This document shows, in pieces, positions 1-9,229 of a DNA stretch of 64,000 bases. Under the pieces are notes generated by a model. The model did no database searches and was not told where the DNA came from. It saw only the letters and a program-made list of their open reading frames with translations. Both the position numbers and the translations under genes were made by a program. Within the stretch, counting starts at the first letter, position 1, and the number at the start of each line of letters is the position of its first letter. Source of the DNA: CBDDKZ01 sp965230415 (lineage in GTDB: Bacteria > Bacteroidota > Bacteroidia > Cytophagales > JAAEPT01); the NCBI GenBank assembly GCA_965230415.1, contig CBDDKZ010000005.1, positions 5,518,001 to 5,582,000 on the forward strand, written 5' to 3'.

Positions 1-201
1 TTCATGAATAAATAACCAACGCTGATAATACTTCCAGCCTACATGTTTTTCACCCGTTTCGTTGAAATAATCTTTCGCGGCTTTTTTAATTTCAAAAAGA
101 GTAGCATCTCCGTTTTCTAATATTTCGGGAAAGCTCGTCTGTCCCATTGTACTCACGTACATACCAACCATTACGGCCAGCAATAGTAGCTTTTTCATCA
201 T
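1..201 (-). CDS. N-terminal part of a secreted protein, cut by window edge
   Basis: This is the first ~67 codons of a minus-strand gene that runs off the left edge. It begins MKKLLLLAVMVGMYVSTMGQ, a clear signal peptide, with two adjacent ATG codons (201 and 198) as possible starts. The mature part holds the pattern FEIKKAAKDYFNETGEKHVGWKYYQRW in shortened form (F-E-I, YF, GWK, QRW). A similar pattern occurs just after the signal peptide of many large exported Bacteroidota proteins that carry T9SS C-terminal sorting domains. The C-terminus is outside the window, so secretion route and function are inferred only. The start, signal peptide and reading frame are seen directly. Confidence 0.6.
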   Translation of the reverse strand, partial: MMKKLLLLAVMVGMYVSTMGQTSFPEILENGDATLFEIKKAAKDYFNETGEKHVGWKYYQRWLFIHE

Positions 202-687
202 TTTACTTGGTGTTTTTTATTAACTACAGGCAAGTTAGAAGCTGAATTTTTAGGGAAATAATCTTTTATATTAATGGGGTCGCCTGCCAGACAAATCGAT
301 TCATTCGCGGGTATAAAATTGCATTTTGAAATTAATTGAAGAAAATGGGGTATTTGTAGGAAGGCTTTTCATTCATGCCTTGGTTTGGATCGATTGGTCG
401 TACTAAATTGATGGAAACGAAAGTTAGCAGGTCGAAAAGGTAGTAGAGTCATTAAAGAACGTACATTCGAGATTTCCATTAATTGACCTGTGCTGAATTC
501 AACGTAGCCATGTTCGAATGGCTTGCTTGATCCGGAATAAAGCCTGTACTATTTTTTGGTCGATCCGGATAGCTCTTAATAACCAAGTAGCGTCATTCTC
601 TGAAGACACTGACACTGATGGGGAGCATTGATGGGATTTATGATCCACTTAGCATTCAAAGTAAATTATGCACGCAAAATTAAAGTG
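202..687. other. Intergenic region, no gene seen
   Basis: No convincing reading frame lies between the secreted-protein start and the subtilase stop. Around 590-625 there is a GAAGACACTGACACTGATGG-like stretch, and related sequences (ATGCAGCATCAG..TTCAG.GAATGACACTGATGGGG type) recur near 6,123-6,165 and 7,603-7,640. This suggests a small dispersed repeat in this part of the chromosome. No terminator with a clear T-tract was recognised for the subtilase. Confidence 0.4.
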
Positions 688-2889
688 TTAATATTTAATA
701 ACATTTTGATAAATTAAGCGACCATTATCAAAACCTACGCGTAATGTATACAATCCATGTTGCAAACCACTTATATCAATTACCTGACTGTAAACATTTA
801 CTTCATCAGGTGATTCTACCACTTGTGCTCCAAACGAATCAAACAGTTTCCATGAAACAATAGGGCTATTACTACTTCTCAAATTAACAACATTGCTACT
901 CGGGTTGGGAAATAATTCTAATTCATCATTTACATTTCCTGAGTTTAGATTTTCGATCTCATCATAATTATGGACATATTCATACGCCGTTGGCACATAT
1001 TTTGTTTGTTCAACTTGAGAGCATCCATCAATATATGCATTAAAAGACGAACCATACCCAGCATGAAAACCAGGCTTCAGGAATACAGTATTGGCGGCAT
1101 CATACTCAGCTACCCCACCATTTTCGACTTTATTATTCGCATTAAGTACACTCTCTGCACTTTGATAATCTATTTGATTAAAACGTACATCGTGTATTAC
1201 ATTATTTACAATCGGACAATCTCCTTTTTCTGCCATCAAAACAGCTTGATAAGCGTTTACAAGTCCATAACCTAAGTATTTATTCCAAACTCCATTGGAG
1301 CGTTCGGTCACTAAGCTATAATCATACAAATCTGTTCTGATCTTTTTTGCTGTCCGCTCAATAATATTATTAACCTCCTCAACCTTAAGTCCTGGATTCA
1401 CTGCCAAGACCAATGCCGCCACACCAGCGACATGAGGGCAAGCTGCTGATGTTCCTGCAAAATCAAAATTATAATCGCTAGGGTCATATCCAATATCGCC
1501 TTTTAAATCGGTAGTAATAATTTTGTGCGCCCCTGCAACGAGGTCTAATGGAGTGCCATATCCACTTCCTCCCGAACGCCAACTATCACATACTTGAGGA
1601 ATATTGCTTTGTGCGCCTGCTCTAACTCCACATCGATCGACACCGCCTACACATAGAATTTTGCTGTTTGAATTACCCGGGTATTCACTTCCATCGATAT
1701 TATCATTTCCACTCCCAAATACCACCACACAGCCCAAGCCATTACGACCTTTTGACAACGCATCGCGAATTGCTTCATCGACTATTCGACTTTTAAGAGG
1801 TAACGTATAAGAATTGCTAATGATATCAACATCATTTTTCCAAGCCCAATTTATAGCTCTTGCAACAATCATACTCGATCCATTGGAAAAACTCATACTA
1901 ATAGGCACCAGTTTAGATTCGGGTGCTACACCTGCAATCCCTCTATTGTTTCCCTCTATTGCTCCGATAATACCGGCACAAGCCGTACCATGACTACCTC
2001 TTACTCGAGAAGGAGTAGTAAAACGCTGAGCATCAAAACCGCTCAATCTATTAGTTTGTAAATCTGGATGATTAAATTCGATACCGTTATCTACCACTCC
2101 AACTTTTATTCCACTACCTTTAGAAATATTCCAAGCCTGTTCGATATCAATATCAACTCCCGACGTACCACCATTTTGCCCAACATTGTTTAGCGACCAT
2201 TGATTATAAAAAAAAGTATCGCTGGAATTTTGAAAACCGTGCATAATGAATTCAGGTTCAGCACATTCAAACAAACCCGATTCAAAAAAAATATTGGCTA
2301 AATTTAATGCATTGTACTTTAATGGATGAGTTATTGACAATAAAAACCACGAAGTCATGTATGGATCGTGACCTATAACCTCTACATCAAATTCCCTTGC
2401 TTTTTGATACAATAGATCAATATCAGCTTCATGTTTCAATTTAATATAAAAATTATTAGACAAACCTATATTCTTTCCTTTAAAAGATCTATACACAGGA
2501 GAGACCATTAAGATGCCTCCGATTTTCTTATACTGTTCAATTTGTTTAACATAATCTTTACCAAACATTTCTGTTGATAAGGTAATTTCAGCGTACCACC
2601 TCTTTTTCCTTAAACCCTCTTCTTTTTTTTCTCCTATAGTTTGAAGACTTTGAAGCGAAAAATCTTCCATAATTTCAAGTTGATCACCGAAATCTTTTTT
2701 CACTCCTCTAATTCTTTCACGAACTTTTTCATCTCCCTCAAATGACAAAGAAATCACTGAGGTATTCAATTCTAAATAAATCTTTCTCCCTTCATAATAA
2801 TAGTAGTTTTCTAATTGAATTTGACTATGAGAAAACACCGTTAACAATAACGGTAATATAGTACCAACTATATACTTTATTAAATTCAT
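688..2889 (-). CDS. Secreted S8 subtilisin-like serine protease with T9SS sorting domain
   Basis: A 733-residue exported protease. A signal peptide (MNLIKYIVGTILPLLL..SHSQ) is followed by a ~220-residue propeptide-like region. The S8 catalytic domain shows the Asp block (GVVDNGIEFNHPDL), the His block (GSHGTACAGI), an oxyanion Asn region (GSGNDN) and the Ser block (GTSAACPHVAG). After it comes a module with VLNANNKVENG..YDA..LKPGFHAGYGSSFNAYIDGC, also found in the next two genes. The C-terminus (ELFPNPSSNVVNLRS ... GLYTLRV) is a type-A T9SS sorting domain. The protein is expected to cross the outer membrane by T9SS and be released or anchored. The substrate is unknown. Family and export assignments are firm; the role of the shared module is not known. 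Confidence 0.9.
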   Translation of the reverse strand: MNLIKYIVGTILPLLLTVFSHSQIQLENYYYYEGRKIYLELNTSVISLSFEGDEKVRERIRGVKKDFGDQLEIMEDFSLQSLQTIGEKKEEGLRKKRWYAEITLSTEMFGKDYVKQIEQYKKIGGILMVSPVYRSFKGKNIGLSNNFYIKLKHEADIDLLYQKAREFDVEVIGHDPYMTSWFLLSITHPLKYNALNLANIFFESGLFECAEPEFIMHGFQNSSDTFFYNQWSLNNVGQNGGTSGVDIDIEQAWNISKGSGIKVGVVDNGIEFNHPDLQTNRLSGFDAQRFTTPSRVRGSHGTACAGIIGAIEGNNRGIAGVAPESKLVPISMSFSNGSSMIVARAINWAWKNDVDIISNSYTLPLKSRIVDEAIRDALSKGRNGLGCVVVFGSGNDNIDGSEYPGNSNSKILCVGGVDRCGVRAGAQSNIPQVCDSWRSGGSGYGTPLDLVAGAHKIITTDLKGDIGYDPSDYNFDFAGTSAACPHVAGVAALVLAVNPGLKVEEVNNIIERTAKKIRTDLYDYSLVTERSNGVWNKYLGYGLVNAYQAVLMAEKGDCPIVNNVIHDVRFNQIDYQSAESVLNANNKVENGGVAEYDAANTVFLKPGFHAGYGSSFNAYIDGCSQVEQTKYVPTAYEYVHNYDEIENLNSGNVNDELELFPNPSSNVVNLRSSNSPIVSWKLFDSFGAQVVESPDEVNVYSQVIDISGLQHGLYTLRVGFDNGRLIYQNVIKY

Positions 2890-2915
2890 TTTGCTTAAAT
2901 TAATGTTATGATATT

Positions 2916-2942
2916 TTTAAAAGGCTGCCCGAAAGGACAACC
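2916..2942 (-). terminator. Intrinsic terminator after the 3004-3684 gene
   Basis: On the minus strand an 8-bp stem (GGTTGTCC / GGGCAGCC, with G-T pairs) and TTTC loop are followed by TTTTAAAAA. It lies between the small T9SS gene and the subtilase start, so the two are probably transcribed separately. Confidence 0.6.
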
Positions 2943-3003
2943 ATTCTTTATTTATCAAAAAATGGAACCAACATTACGCTATATAATGCTAATTTAATTC
3001 GAA

Positions 3004-3684
3004 TTAATGTTTCGTCACATTTTGATAGACCAAACTATTGTCGCTAAGTTTCACACTCAACTTATAGAGTCCGCTTCGTAAACTACTTACATCAATCATA
3101 TCAACGTGAAATTCACTCTGCCCGCTAAGCGAATTTGCTACCAATTGCCCATCAAAACTATACAACCGCCAGGAAATCATCCCAACGCCACTACTTCGCA
3201 AATTGAGTACGTCGTTCGCTGGATTGGGAAATAATTCTACCTTTATTTCGTTATCTTCGGAGTTAGTGGCATAACCTGTTTCATTATAAATAAATTTACC
3301 CAGAAACGGACCAATACAACCATCAATGTAAGCGCTAAAAACAGCACCGCGCCTAGCATAAAAGCCAGGTAATAGTAAGACAAGGTCTCCAGCATCGTAC
3401 GATGCTGTAGCTCCGTTTTCCACAACATTATTTGCGGTAAGTACATTTTTTGCTTGTTGCACATCATTTTGACCTGCATTCACATGTTCCCGCACATCGT
3501 AGTCATCCGGACAAGGAGGAATCTGTGGATCCAGTGCATTATCACCACCGGAATCAACCGGGTCGCCCAAACGAATGCCATTTGAAGTTCCCTGGTTGGT
3601 ACCATTCACTGCATTTTGTGCATAAACAAGCATATTTAACAAGCATAACAAAAATATTAAGATTACATATTTAAAATTCTTCAT
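3004..3684 (-). CDS. Small secreted T9SS-sorted protein sharing a module with the subtilase
   Basis: A 226-residue protein with signal peptide (MKNFKYVILIFLLCLLNMLVYAQ). The middle module VLTANNVVENGATASYDAG..LLLPGFYARRGAVFSAYIDGC matches the module near the subtilase C-terminus. The end (VELFPNPANDVLNLRSSG ... GLYKLSVKL) is a type-A T9SS sorting domain. It has no catalytic domain, so it consists of an export signal, the shared module and a sorting signal. Neighbours on both sides carry the same module, which suggests local duplication. Terminators on both sides suggest it is monocistronic. Function is not recognised; a surface adhesin or structural role is only a guess. Confidence 0.75.
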   Translation of the reverse strand: MKNFKYVILIFLLCLLNMLVYAQNAVNGTNQGTSNGIRLGDPVDSGGDNALDPQIPPCPDDYDVREHVNAGQNDVQQAKNVLTANNVVENGATASYDAGDLVLLLPGFYARRGAVFSAYIDGCIGPFLGKFIYNETGYATNSEDNEIKVELFPNPANDVLNLRSSGVGMISWRLYSFDGQLVANSLSGQSEFHVDMIDVSSLRSGLYKLSVKLSDNSLVYQNVTKH

Positions 3685-3758
3685 TTCGCTACGTTTAAAT
3701 TTAAAATTTTTAATAAGCTGCTGACAAATACTTCTTTCAATTTGACGAACTATCCCAA

Positions 3759-3785
3759 AAGTCAGCTCATTACATCTGCTGACTT
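3759..3785 (-). terminator. Terminator-like hairpin after the 3807-4484 gene
   Basis: An 8-bp inverted repeat (AAGTCAGC / GCTGACTT) with an 11-nt loop follows the stop of the upstream minus-strand gene by about 20 bp. The T-run after it is short, so confidence is moderate. Confidence 0.45.
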
Positions 3786-3806
3786 CCGGGACAAACTTGG
3801 GTGTAC

Positions 3807-4484
3807 TTAGTTCTTTATTAACTGTTTGACTATGAATCGGTCATCGCTAAATTGTACGTTAAGTACATAAAGCCCACTACTCAAATCACTCACATCAATC
3901 ACCCGTTCGAATATAGATCTATTGGCACCTGACGAACGTGCGACTTCTTCACCCTGTGCATTAAAGAGCTCCCAAGAACTAATTTCAGCACCTTTACTTC
4001 TTAAATTAAGTAAATCGCTAGTTGGATTAGGAAATAGCTCTATCGACTCAATAGCATTATTGATAGAAGTCAAATTAGGATCATCATTTGCCATACCTGT
4101 TTCCTTAAAAGAATTTACTACGCGACATGTACTATAGCTACAACCTTCAATATAAGCCCTGAAAGAGCTCCCGCTCCTGGCATGAAAACCTGGCCTTAAA
4201 GAAATTGAATTACCCGCACTAAAGGTCACAATTGATTGTTGTTCTATAATCGAAGTGGCATAAATTGCATCAAAAACATATATTATAAATTCGGAGTTTA
4301 TTATCGATGTAACATGAGCCTCTGGGAAGCATTCAAAACAAGTAGTAAGAATACCTTCACGAAAAGGGTCCGGTACTACACGCACATTTACGACTTGTCC
4401 ATTAGCAGACAAACCAAACCAAAAGAACAGCGCTATAATTAATAACCCTTTTATTTTCTTCGTCTTTTTAAATTTTAAGAGCAT
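3807..4484 (-). CDS. Small secreted T9SS-sorted protein, second paralogue
   Basis: A 225-residue protein with a basic N-terminus and signal peptide (LLIIALFFWFGLSANGQ). It has the same type of internal module (SIIEQQSIVTFSAGNSISLRPGFHARSGSSFRAYIEGC) and a T9SS type-A C-terminal domain (IELFPNPTSDLLNLRSKG ... SGLYVLNVQF). It starts 5 nt after the stop of the 315-residue gene upstream, so the two probably form one transcript. It differs from the 3004-3684 protein outside the shared module. The exact function is unknown; module and sorting domain are seen directly. Confidence 0.75.
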   Translation of the reverse strand: MLLKFKKTKKIKGLLIIALFFWFGLSANGQVVNVRVVPDPFREGILTTCFECFPEAHVTSIINSEFIIYVFDAIYATSIIEQQSIVTFSAGNSISLRPGFHARSGSSFRAYIEGCSYSTCRVVNSFKETGMANDDPNLTSINNAIESIELFPNPTSDLLNLRSKGAEISSWELFNAQGEEVARSSGANRSIFERVIDVSDLSSGLYVLNVQFSDDRFIVKQLIKN

Positions 4485-4489
4485 GACTT

Positions 4490-5437
4490 TTATCTTTTGA
4501 GCTTTTCGATCTGATTGATTTTTTGCTCGGCCTGCTCCAAGCGCTTCAGTAAATCAATTTGGTAAAGCGTTAATTCCTCAATTTTTTTCAGGAGTTTCAT
4601 ATTCATATCACCGAGGTCTACACCATTCTTTTCCATCTCGGCAGCAGACTGAATTTCTGGCAGGTGTTTGTGGTCGTTTATGTATGCTTCCACTTCAGCC
4701 AATGAATGTAATTCGTAATCAGGTTCAAACACATAATCTGGTCCAGGGACATTGAGGTCCACCTTCACTTCTTCAGCGTGTACTTTTCCCTTAACTGCTA
4801 ATTGTGCATCAGGATTGCTTGTTCCTATGCCTACATATCCATTGGTTTGTATCGTAAATTTAGGTGAAACCTGCTCCTGTCCTATATCTTCTGACGCTCC
4901 ACTCTTAAAAATAAGCTTGCCACTTGTAGAATTCTCAATCCACCACGGATAAGCACGTCCGCCATCGCCTGTTGGCCGATACAACCTGATAGATGGCTGA
5001 TTATTCTCCTGCTTAAAAGATACCGAAGGAATGTTGCCCCAACCACCAAGGTGAATATCTAGTTTACCATTAGGATCGTCTGTTCCCACACCTACGCTTC
5101 CATCACGAACAAGTGTAAATTTTGAAGTAACGTCTTCTGAACCAATATCAGCTGCACTACCGCTTTTGAATATAAGCCTACCGCTAGTTGAATTTTCGAT
5201 CCACCATGGGTAAGCATGTCCGCCATCGCCTGTTGGTCTATACATCCGAATGGAAGGATGATTGGCTATTTGATTAAAAGAAATTGTGGGAATATTTCCC
5301 CACCCCCCGACTTTTATATCTAATTTACCGATAGGATTTTGACCGATATCATTAACACCCCCTGTCATTAAAAGTGTTTGAGCTCTAGTTGCAAGTGTTG
5401 CAAAAGCTAAAAATGTTGTTAAAATTAATTGTTTCAT
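4490..5437 (-). CDS. Secreted tail-fibre-like repeat protein with C-terminal coiled coil
   Basis: A 315-residue protein with signal peptide (MKQLILTTFLAFATLATRAQ). Residues ~25-200 contain two near-identical repeats (GKLDI..GGWGNIP..SF.Q, then RPTGDGG.AYPWWIENSTSG.LIFKSG). Each ends with a VGIGT or VGVGTDDP motif typical of Bacteroidota proteins resembling phage tail fibres. The end (LHSLAEVEAYINDHKHLPEIQSA ... followed by a heptad-rich helix) is a common C-terminal region of this group. It lacks a T9SS domain. It lies directly upstream of the 225-residue T9SS protein. It is probably a surface or structural protein; no enzyme motif is seen. Confidence 0.7.
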   Translation of the reverse strand: MKQLILTTFLAFATLATRAQTLLMTGGVNDIGQNPIGKLDIKVGGWGNIPTISFNQIANHPSIRMYRPTGDGGHAYPWWIENSTSGRLIFKSGSAADIGSEDVTSKFTLVRDGSVGVGTDDPNGKLDIHLGGWGNIPSVSFKQENNQPSIRLYRPTGDGGRAYPWWIENSTSGKLIFKSGASEDIGQEQVSPKFTIQTNGYVGIGTSNPDAQLAVKGKVHAEEVKVDLNVPGPDYVFEPDYELHSLAEVEAYINDHKHLPEIQSAAEMEKNGVDLGDMNMKLLKKIEELTLYQIDLLKRLEQAEQKINQIEKLKR

Positions 5438-6368
5438 TATTAAAAATTTAGGTTTTAAAAATTATTTATTTGATGACTCTTATTTTGAAGTAAATCAAGT
5501 TTATACGAATTGGCATATAGCTATTTTGGTAGACCTACCAAATCAATGGCATACCTGAACAGGTAAACCGATTAATTCTTGTTCCATCCATAAGACTCAA
5601 TATCCTTTTAACCCTTTAGCCTGGAGAAAAAGTATAATAATCCTATGAATAGATCATTCAATTCGCCCCTAAACACACATATGAGCTCCTATATTGCACG
5701 AATCAAATAAAAATTAGCTGCCAGCGTCTTAAAAAAAGAAAGACAACTGAATCAAGATGATTAAACATCAGTTAAAAATGAATTCATCTATGGCATTCAT
5801 TTAATCATATTAAACACCAATCAATTATACTATCCAAACGAATAAGTTAGCGTTAACTAATTTTTTGATTTTTCTTAAAAAATATTTTTTCGAACTCATA
5901 TAGCGCGAGTCTTGTACTGCCATTAGCCACATAAAGTGATATTATCCGTTTTATACATTCAATACTTCTTTCCACCTTCCGGATTCTGCATATTCTTTCA
6001 CAATTCGATTCCGTTCAATTAATAAAGTAGTCATATATTTTCTAAGAAATAGCTTATCAGCAATTTGCCCCAAGATTCCAAATGGCGATATATTAAACGT
6101 ATCTAAGCAGTTTTCACAAACTTATGCAGCATCAGCATCTTCAGAGAATAATACTGATGAGGTCTCATCTGAGTACTCTTTCAAGTGTGGGTGTTTTTGA
6201 TTGTTCGTGTTGCAATCCCTCCACTTGACCGTAGGAACTGATACTTATACATCTTCATAAGACCACTTCTTAGGCTTTGCACCGGTGGGGAATTTCATAT
6301 TAACTTTGAAATAGATAGTAAAATTGACTTAGCATTTCTTCAGATAAATAACAATGCGTCTTTATCCA
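5438..6368. other. Long AT-rich intergenic region with a duplicated gene fragment
   Basis: No intact gene was recognised in these ~930 bp. Positions ~5,929-6,095 duplicate the 3' end of the SRPBCC pseudogene at 7,663. Positions ~6,123-6,165 hold another copy of the GCAGCATCAG..GA.TGATG.GGTCTCA repeat. The rest shows no clear signal. Confidence 0.5.
5929..6095 (-). pseudogene. Duplicated 3' fragment of the SRPBCC gene
   Basis: This stretch closely matches 7,648-7,810, the last third of the SRPBCC pseudogene (CTTTCCACCTTCCGGATTC and following bases are shared). The copy stops abruptly near 6,095, upstream of which there is no homology, so it is a 3' fragment without start. The small dispersed repeat (GCAGCATCAG) lies beside both copies. 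That points to a segmental duplication, possibly mediated by the repeat. Confidence 0.65.
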
Positions 6369-6713
6369 TTAGTTTACCATAAACCCATAAACAGTCAGAA
6401 TCACACCAATTAACGGTAATATTATTCCCCAAGTGTTCATCTTTATAAAAAAGAAACTATTTGTAATATCATCCATGATTACTTTTTCACCGTTATTATC
6501 CTCATAATAGCTATTCGCTGTCAGTTTTGTCCAAATCCCAGTTCCTATTAAAGCAATTCCCAGCGCTGATATCATCGGTATGGTATCTTGAACAAGACCA
6601 AAATTCTCAATTAATATCCTGTTAGTAATTGCAATACTTATGAATATTACAATGAAGTATACAATTATCAATATTCCTTTTCCTTTCCAAATAATCATGA
6701 ATTGTAAATGCAC
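6369..6713 (-). CDS. Small integral membrane protein, unknown function
   Basis: A 114-residue protein with three hydrophobic segments (residues ~12-33, ~43-60 and ~92-112) joined by a polar loop (ANSYYEDNNGEKVIMDD). No family was recognised. It lies 80 bp downstream of a lipoprotein gene on the same strand. The start is the first ATG; a second Met at residue 6 is possible. Confidence 0.5.
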   Translation of the reverse strand: MHLQFMIIWKGKGILIIVYFIVIFISIAITNRILIENFGLVQDTIPMISALGIALIGTGIWTKLTANSYYEDNNGEKVIMDDITNSFFFIKMNTWGIILPLIGVILTVYGFMVN

Positions 6714-6794
6714 ATTCCTTTAGGAATTTTTGTATTCTTTAAGATTAATAGGCCTTGCACCGGTGGCGTTCTTATATAATATTAACAACAGCCC

Positions 6795-7337
6795 CTATAT
6801 AAATCCCATTAATTGTAGCTCATTATCGTTCCCCCATTTAAAGGTTCCGATTACGACGTCTTCATTCTGCAACATAATCTCCAAATCATCGCAAAGTTTC
6901 TCACAGTCAATGTTAATTTGATTAAGCAGTTTTAAACCGGCATCGGTGGTAACAAAACTTGTTCTATTTACTTTTAAATCTATATCAAAATGGGTTTCAT
7001 CGTCGACTTCCTGAGTTGATTCAACTTTTAGAAGTGTGTACTTTTTTGAACTTCCATCAGCAGGTGGGTTGTCAATTGATTCTGACTTTATGGATAAATT
7101 GTAGATTATACCAGGTTCATAATTAAACCCTTCAATTGTTGAGTAAAATTTAGTCCAGTTATCAGTACCAATGTCATCGCCCTGCTGTATAAGTAATGTT
7201 AAAACAGGGCTTTCTGCAATACCCGTATTCTGAAAATGATTAACTCTCATTTCAATAGTCTGAGGTTGTACATCATCATTCGAACAAGCAAAAAATAATC
7301 CGACCATCATCAAAAGTAGTATTTGCTTTTTCATCAT
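6795..7337 (-). CDS. Lipoprotein of unknown function
   Basis: A 180-residue protein with a lipoprotein signal (MMKKQILLLMMVGLFFACSNDD), the Cys at residue 18 being the likely lipidated residue. The mature part is polar with alternating hydrophobic residues, compatible with a beta-sandwich, but no family was recognised. It is probably anchored to the inner or outer membrane facing the periplasm. Confidence 0.6.
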   Translation of the reverse strand: MMKKQILLLMMVGLFFACSNDDVQPQTIEMRVNHFQNTGIAESPVLTLLIQQGDDIGTDNWTKFYSTIEGFNYEPGIIYNLSIKSESIDNPPADGSSKKYTLLKVESTQEVDDETHFDIDLKVNRTSFVTTDAGLKLLNQINIDCEKLCDDLEIMLQNEDVVIGTFKWGNDNELQLMGFI

Positions 7338-7662
7338 TATTCAATCTTTTTTTTTAAAATTAATTTATATAAACATTCAAAAAGCTAACATCAACTTATT
7401 GTCAAAACACAAGCGCATTATATAAATAAATATACAAATGCAGTTATGTTTCAAGTGAACTATTCTTTAGAAGTCATATTGTAAACCTCATACTTTGTTT
7501 TTTTATAAGCACAATGGTTGGTCGATTATGTTTTTTGGGCGACAATGAAAACGCTATGCAGACGTCCTAAAAGTACCCGTCACAAGCTCTTAATAACAAC
7601 CTTATGCAGCATCAGTGTCTTCAGGGAATGACACTGATGGGGTCTCAACATAAAGTGATATT
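7338..7662. other. Intergenic region with dispersed repeat
   Basis: No gene was seen. Near 7,603-7,640 lies a GCAGCATCAGTGTCTTCAGG-type repeat also present near 600 and 6,125. The region abuts the 3' end of the SRPBCC pseudogene. Confidence 0.4.
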
Positions 7663-8172
7663 TTACGTTTTCACACATCCCATTACTTCTTTCCACCTTC
7701 CGGATTCTGCATATTCTTTCACAATTCGATTCCGCTCAGTTAATAAAGTAGTCATATATTTTCTAAGAAATACCTTATCAGCAATTTGTCCTAAGATTCC
7801 AAATGGCGATTTATAATCAAAAAAGTCCGCCATTAAAGTTATACCATTCAGTTCCGAAAAGTGGTGTTCGTGTTTAAATGCCGAAAAAGCACCTTTTACC
7901 ATTTCGTCAACAAAGTAATTGGGTCTATCATATTGGGTTATTTTGGACGTTAGTTTTTGATAAACGCCAAAGTGTTTGGCTCTTCAGGTAACAATTTCAC
8001 CTAACCCTATTAGTCCACTTGTTTTTCCTGCAATTGCTTCTTCATTTGTACGTTTAGTTGAGATCTTGTGTAAATCGATACTTCGCGAAAGGTCAAACAC
8101 TACACTTCTATCAGCCTTTATTTCAGTTTTAAGTTCAATGCTCAACATTTTTTGTAGTAATAGTCGCACCAC
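7663..8172 (-). pseudogene. SRPBCC-family (START-like) protein with in-frame TGA
   Basis: The minus strand encodes MLSIELKTEIKADRSVVFDLSRSIDLHKIS..TNEEAIAGKTSGLIGLGEIVT, then TGA at 7,981-7,983. The same frame continues with RAKHFGVYQKLTSKITQYDRPNYFVDEMVKGAF..FKHEHHF and ends after LLTERNRIVKEYAESGRW. This is the usual layout of small ligand-binding SRPBCC proteins annotated as cell-division-inhibitor-like, where a Trp normally follows GE.VT. One TGG-to-TGA change would explain the stop. A likely true start is the ATG near 8,148. Readthrough is possible but there is no sign of recoding. Confidence 0.75.
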
Positions 8173-8583
8173 AGCCCTGTTTTTTGATGCGCTTTTTCCA
8201 ATATGCGACTATCTTTAGTTAAGATATCCTTACTTGATACCTAAGGTAACTTTTTTTCCTCAACAATGTAATAAGTTTAAAACACGAGTTGGAAAGTCAA
8301 GTAGGCAATATCATTTCCAGATTCTTCCGTCGCAAATGCCTGCCTACTACGTTCCCTGGCCACTCACTAATACAGTTCACAGAACTGTTTCTATACCTTC
8401 GTGCCTCTGAATGACGGAAATGAAGTAAGTTAGAAACTTACTCATTCCCTTTGCATACCCCTGTCATTTAGAGCTACAAGGGAGCGAAGAATCTGTTGAT
8501 GTAACACCCTAAAGCAGAAACGCGCTGTGCCAGCATACCCACTCAGAGTCTTCAAAGAATGACCGAGCGCCATTACCCTCTTT
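8173..8583. other. Intergenic region, nothing recognised
   Basis: About 410 bp between the SRPBCC pseudogene start and the prfH stop. No reading frame, RNA gene or convincing terminator was recognised. Confidence 0.4.
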
Positions 8584-9225
8584 TCATTTCCCCCTCTTCG
8601 TTTTAAAATCGCGTCCTTCAAATACTTTTACCGGATTACCACGCTGTAAGGCCAGGTGTTCTTTCCACTGCTCGTCCAGTCGCTTTTGCATCAACTCCAG
8701 CTTGTACTGACCAAAAGACTGCCTGATTTTCGCCATCGCCTCCTTCTTATTTTGCAGCTGTGATCTCGATTCACTTGCCGTCACCGTTATGCCCGAAGAC
8801 CTGTGCAAAACCCGCACCGCCGTTTCCACTTTGTTGCGATGTTGACCGCCGGGACCTGAAGCTTTATAGGTACTCAATTCCAGGTCCTGTTCTTTGAATG
8901 CATATTCATTCGTTTCATGGAATACAGACACTCCTACAAACCAATTTTTACGCTTGTGGAATTTCCGGAAAGGGCTTTTACCTATCCATTGAATGGTGCC
9001 CTCCCAGGGCCGGGCCACTTTAAGCGCGTCGTTGCCAGTCACACTCAACAAACAAGAGTTAAGTGTTCCCGGCTCCTGCCCCAGATTCCTGCTAATCACC
9101 TCACAGGAGAGCCCATGCGTTTTCAATGCCTGCAACAGTGTTTTCAGCAGCTGCGCTAGCACCCAGGCACATTCTGCCGGCCCTCTGCCTGCAGATAGTT
9201 GTATGTATATTTTTGCTGTCTTCAT
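8584..9225 (-). CDS. prfH: Peptide chain release factor homologue PrfH
   Basis: A 213-residue class-I release-factor-like protein. It has the GGQ peptidyl-hydrolysis motif within SGPGGQHRNKVETAVRVLH, followed by the conserved stretch TVTASESRSQLQNKKEAM. It lacks the long N-terminal and stop-codon-reading domains of RF1/RF2, as expected for PrfH. The start lies 4 bp after the rtcB stop, so they form an operon. PrfH releases the peptide from ribosomes damaged in the decoding centre. In the RtcB2-PrfH pair, the ligase then repairs the 16S rRNA cut made by colicin-E3-type toxins. The assignment rests on GGQ, size and partner gene. Confidence 0.92.
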   Translation of the reverse strand: MKTAKIYIQLSAGRGPAECAWVLAQLLKTLLQALKTHGLSCEVISRNLGQEPGTLNSCLLSVTGNDALKVARPWEGTIQWIGKSPFRKFHKRKNWFVGVSVFHETNEYAFKEQDLELSTYKASGPGGQHRNKVETAVRVLHRSSGITVTASESRSQLQNKKEAMAKIRQSFGQYKLELMQKRLDEQWKEHLALQRGNPVKVFEGRDFKTKRGK

Positions 9226-9229
9226 TTTT

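Noticed and set aside
7981..7983. TGA recoding (selenocysteine or reassigned stop) in the SRPBCC gene
   Set aside because: No selenocysteine insertion hairpin was evident, TGA ends other genes here normally, and Trp is expected at the site.
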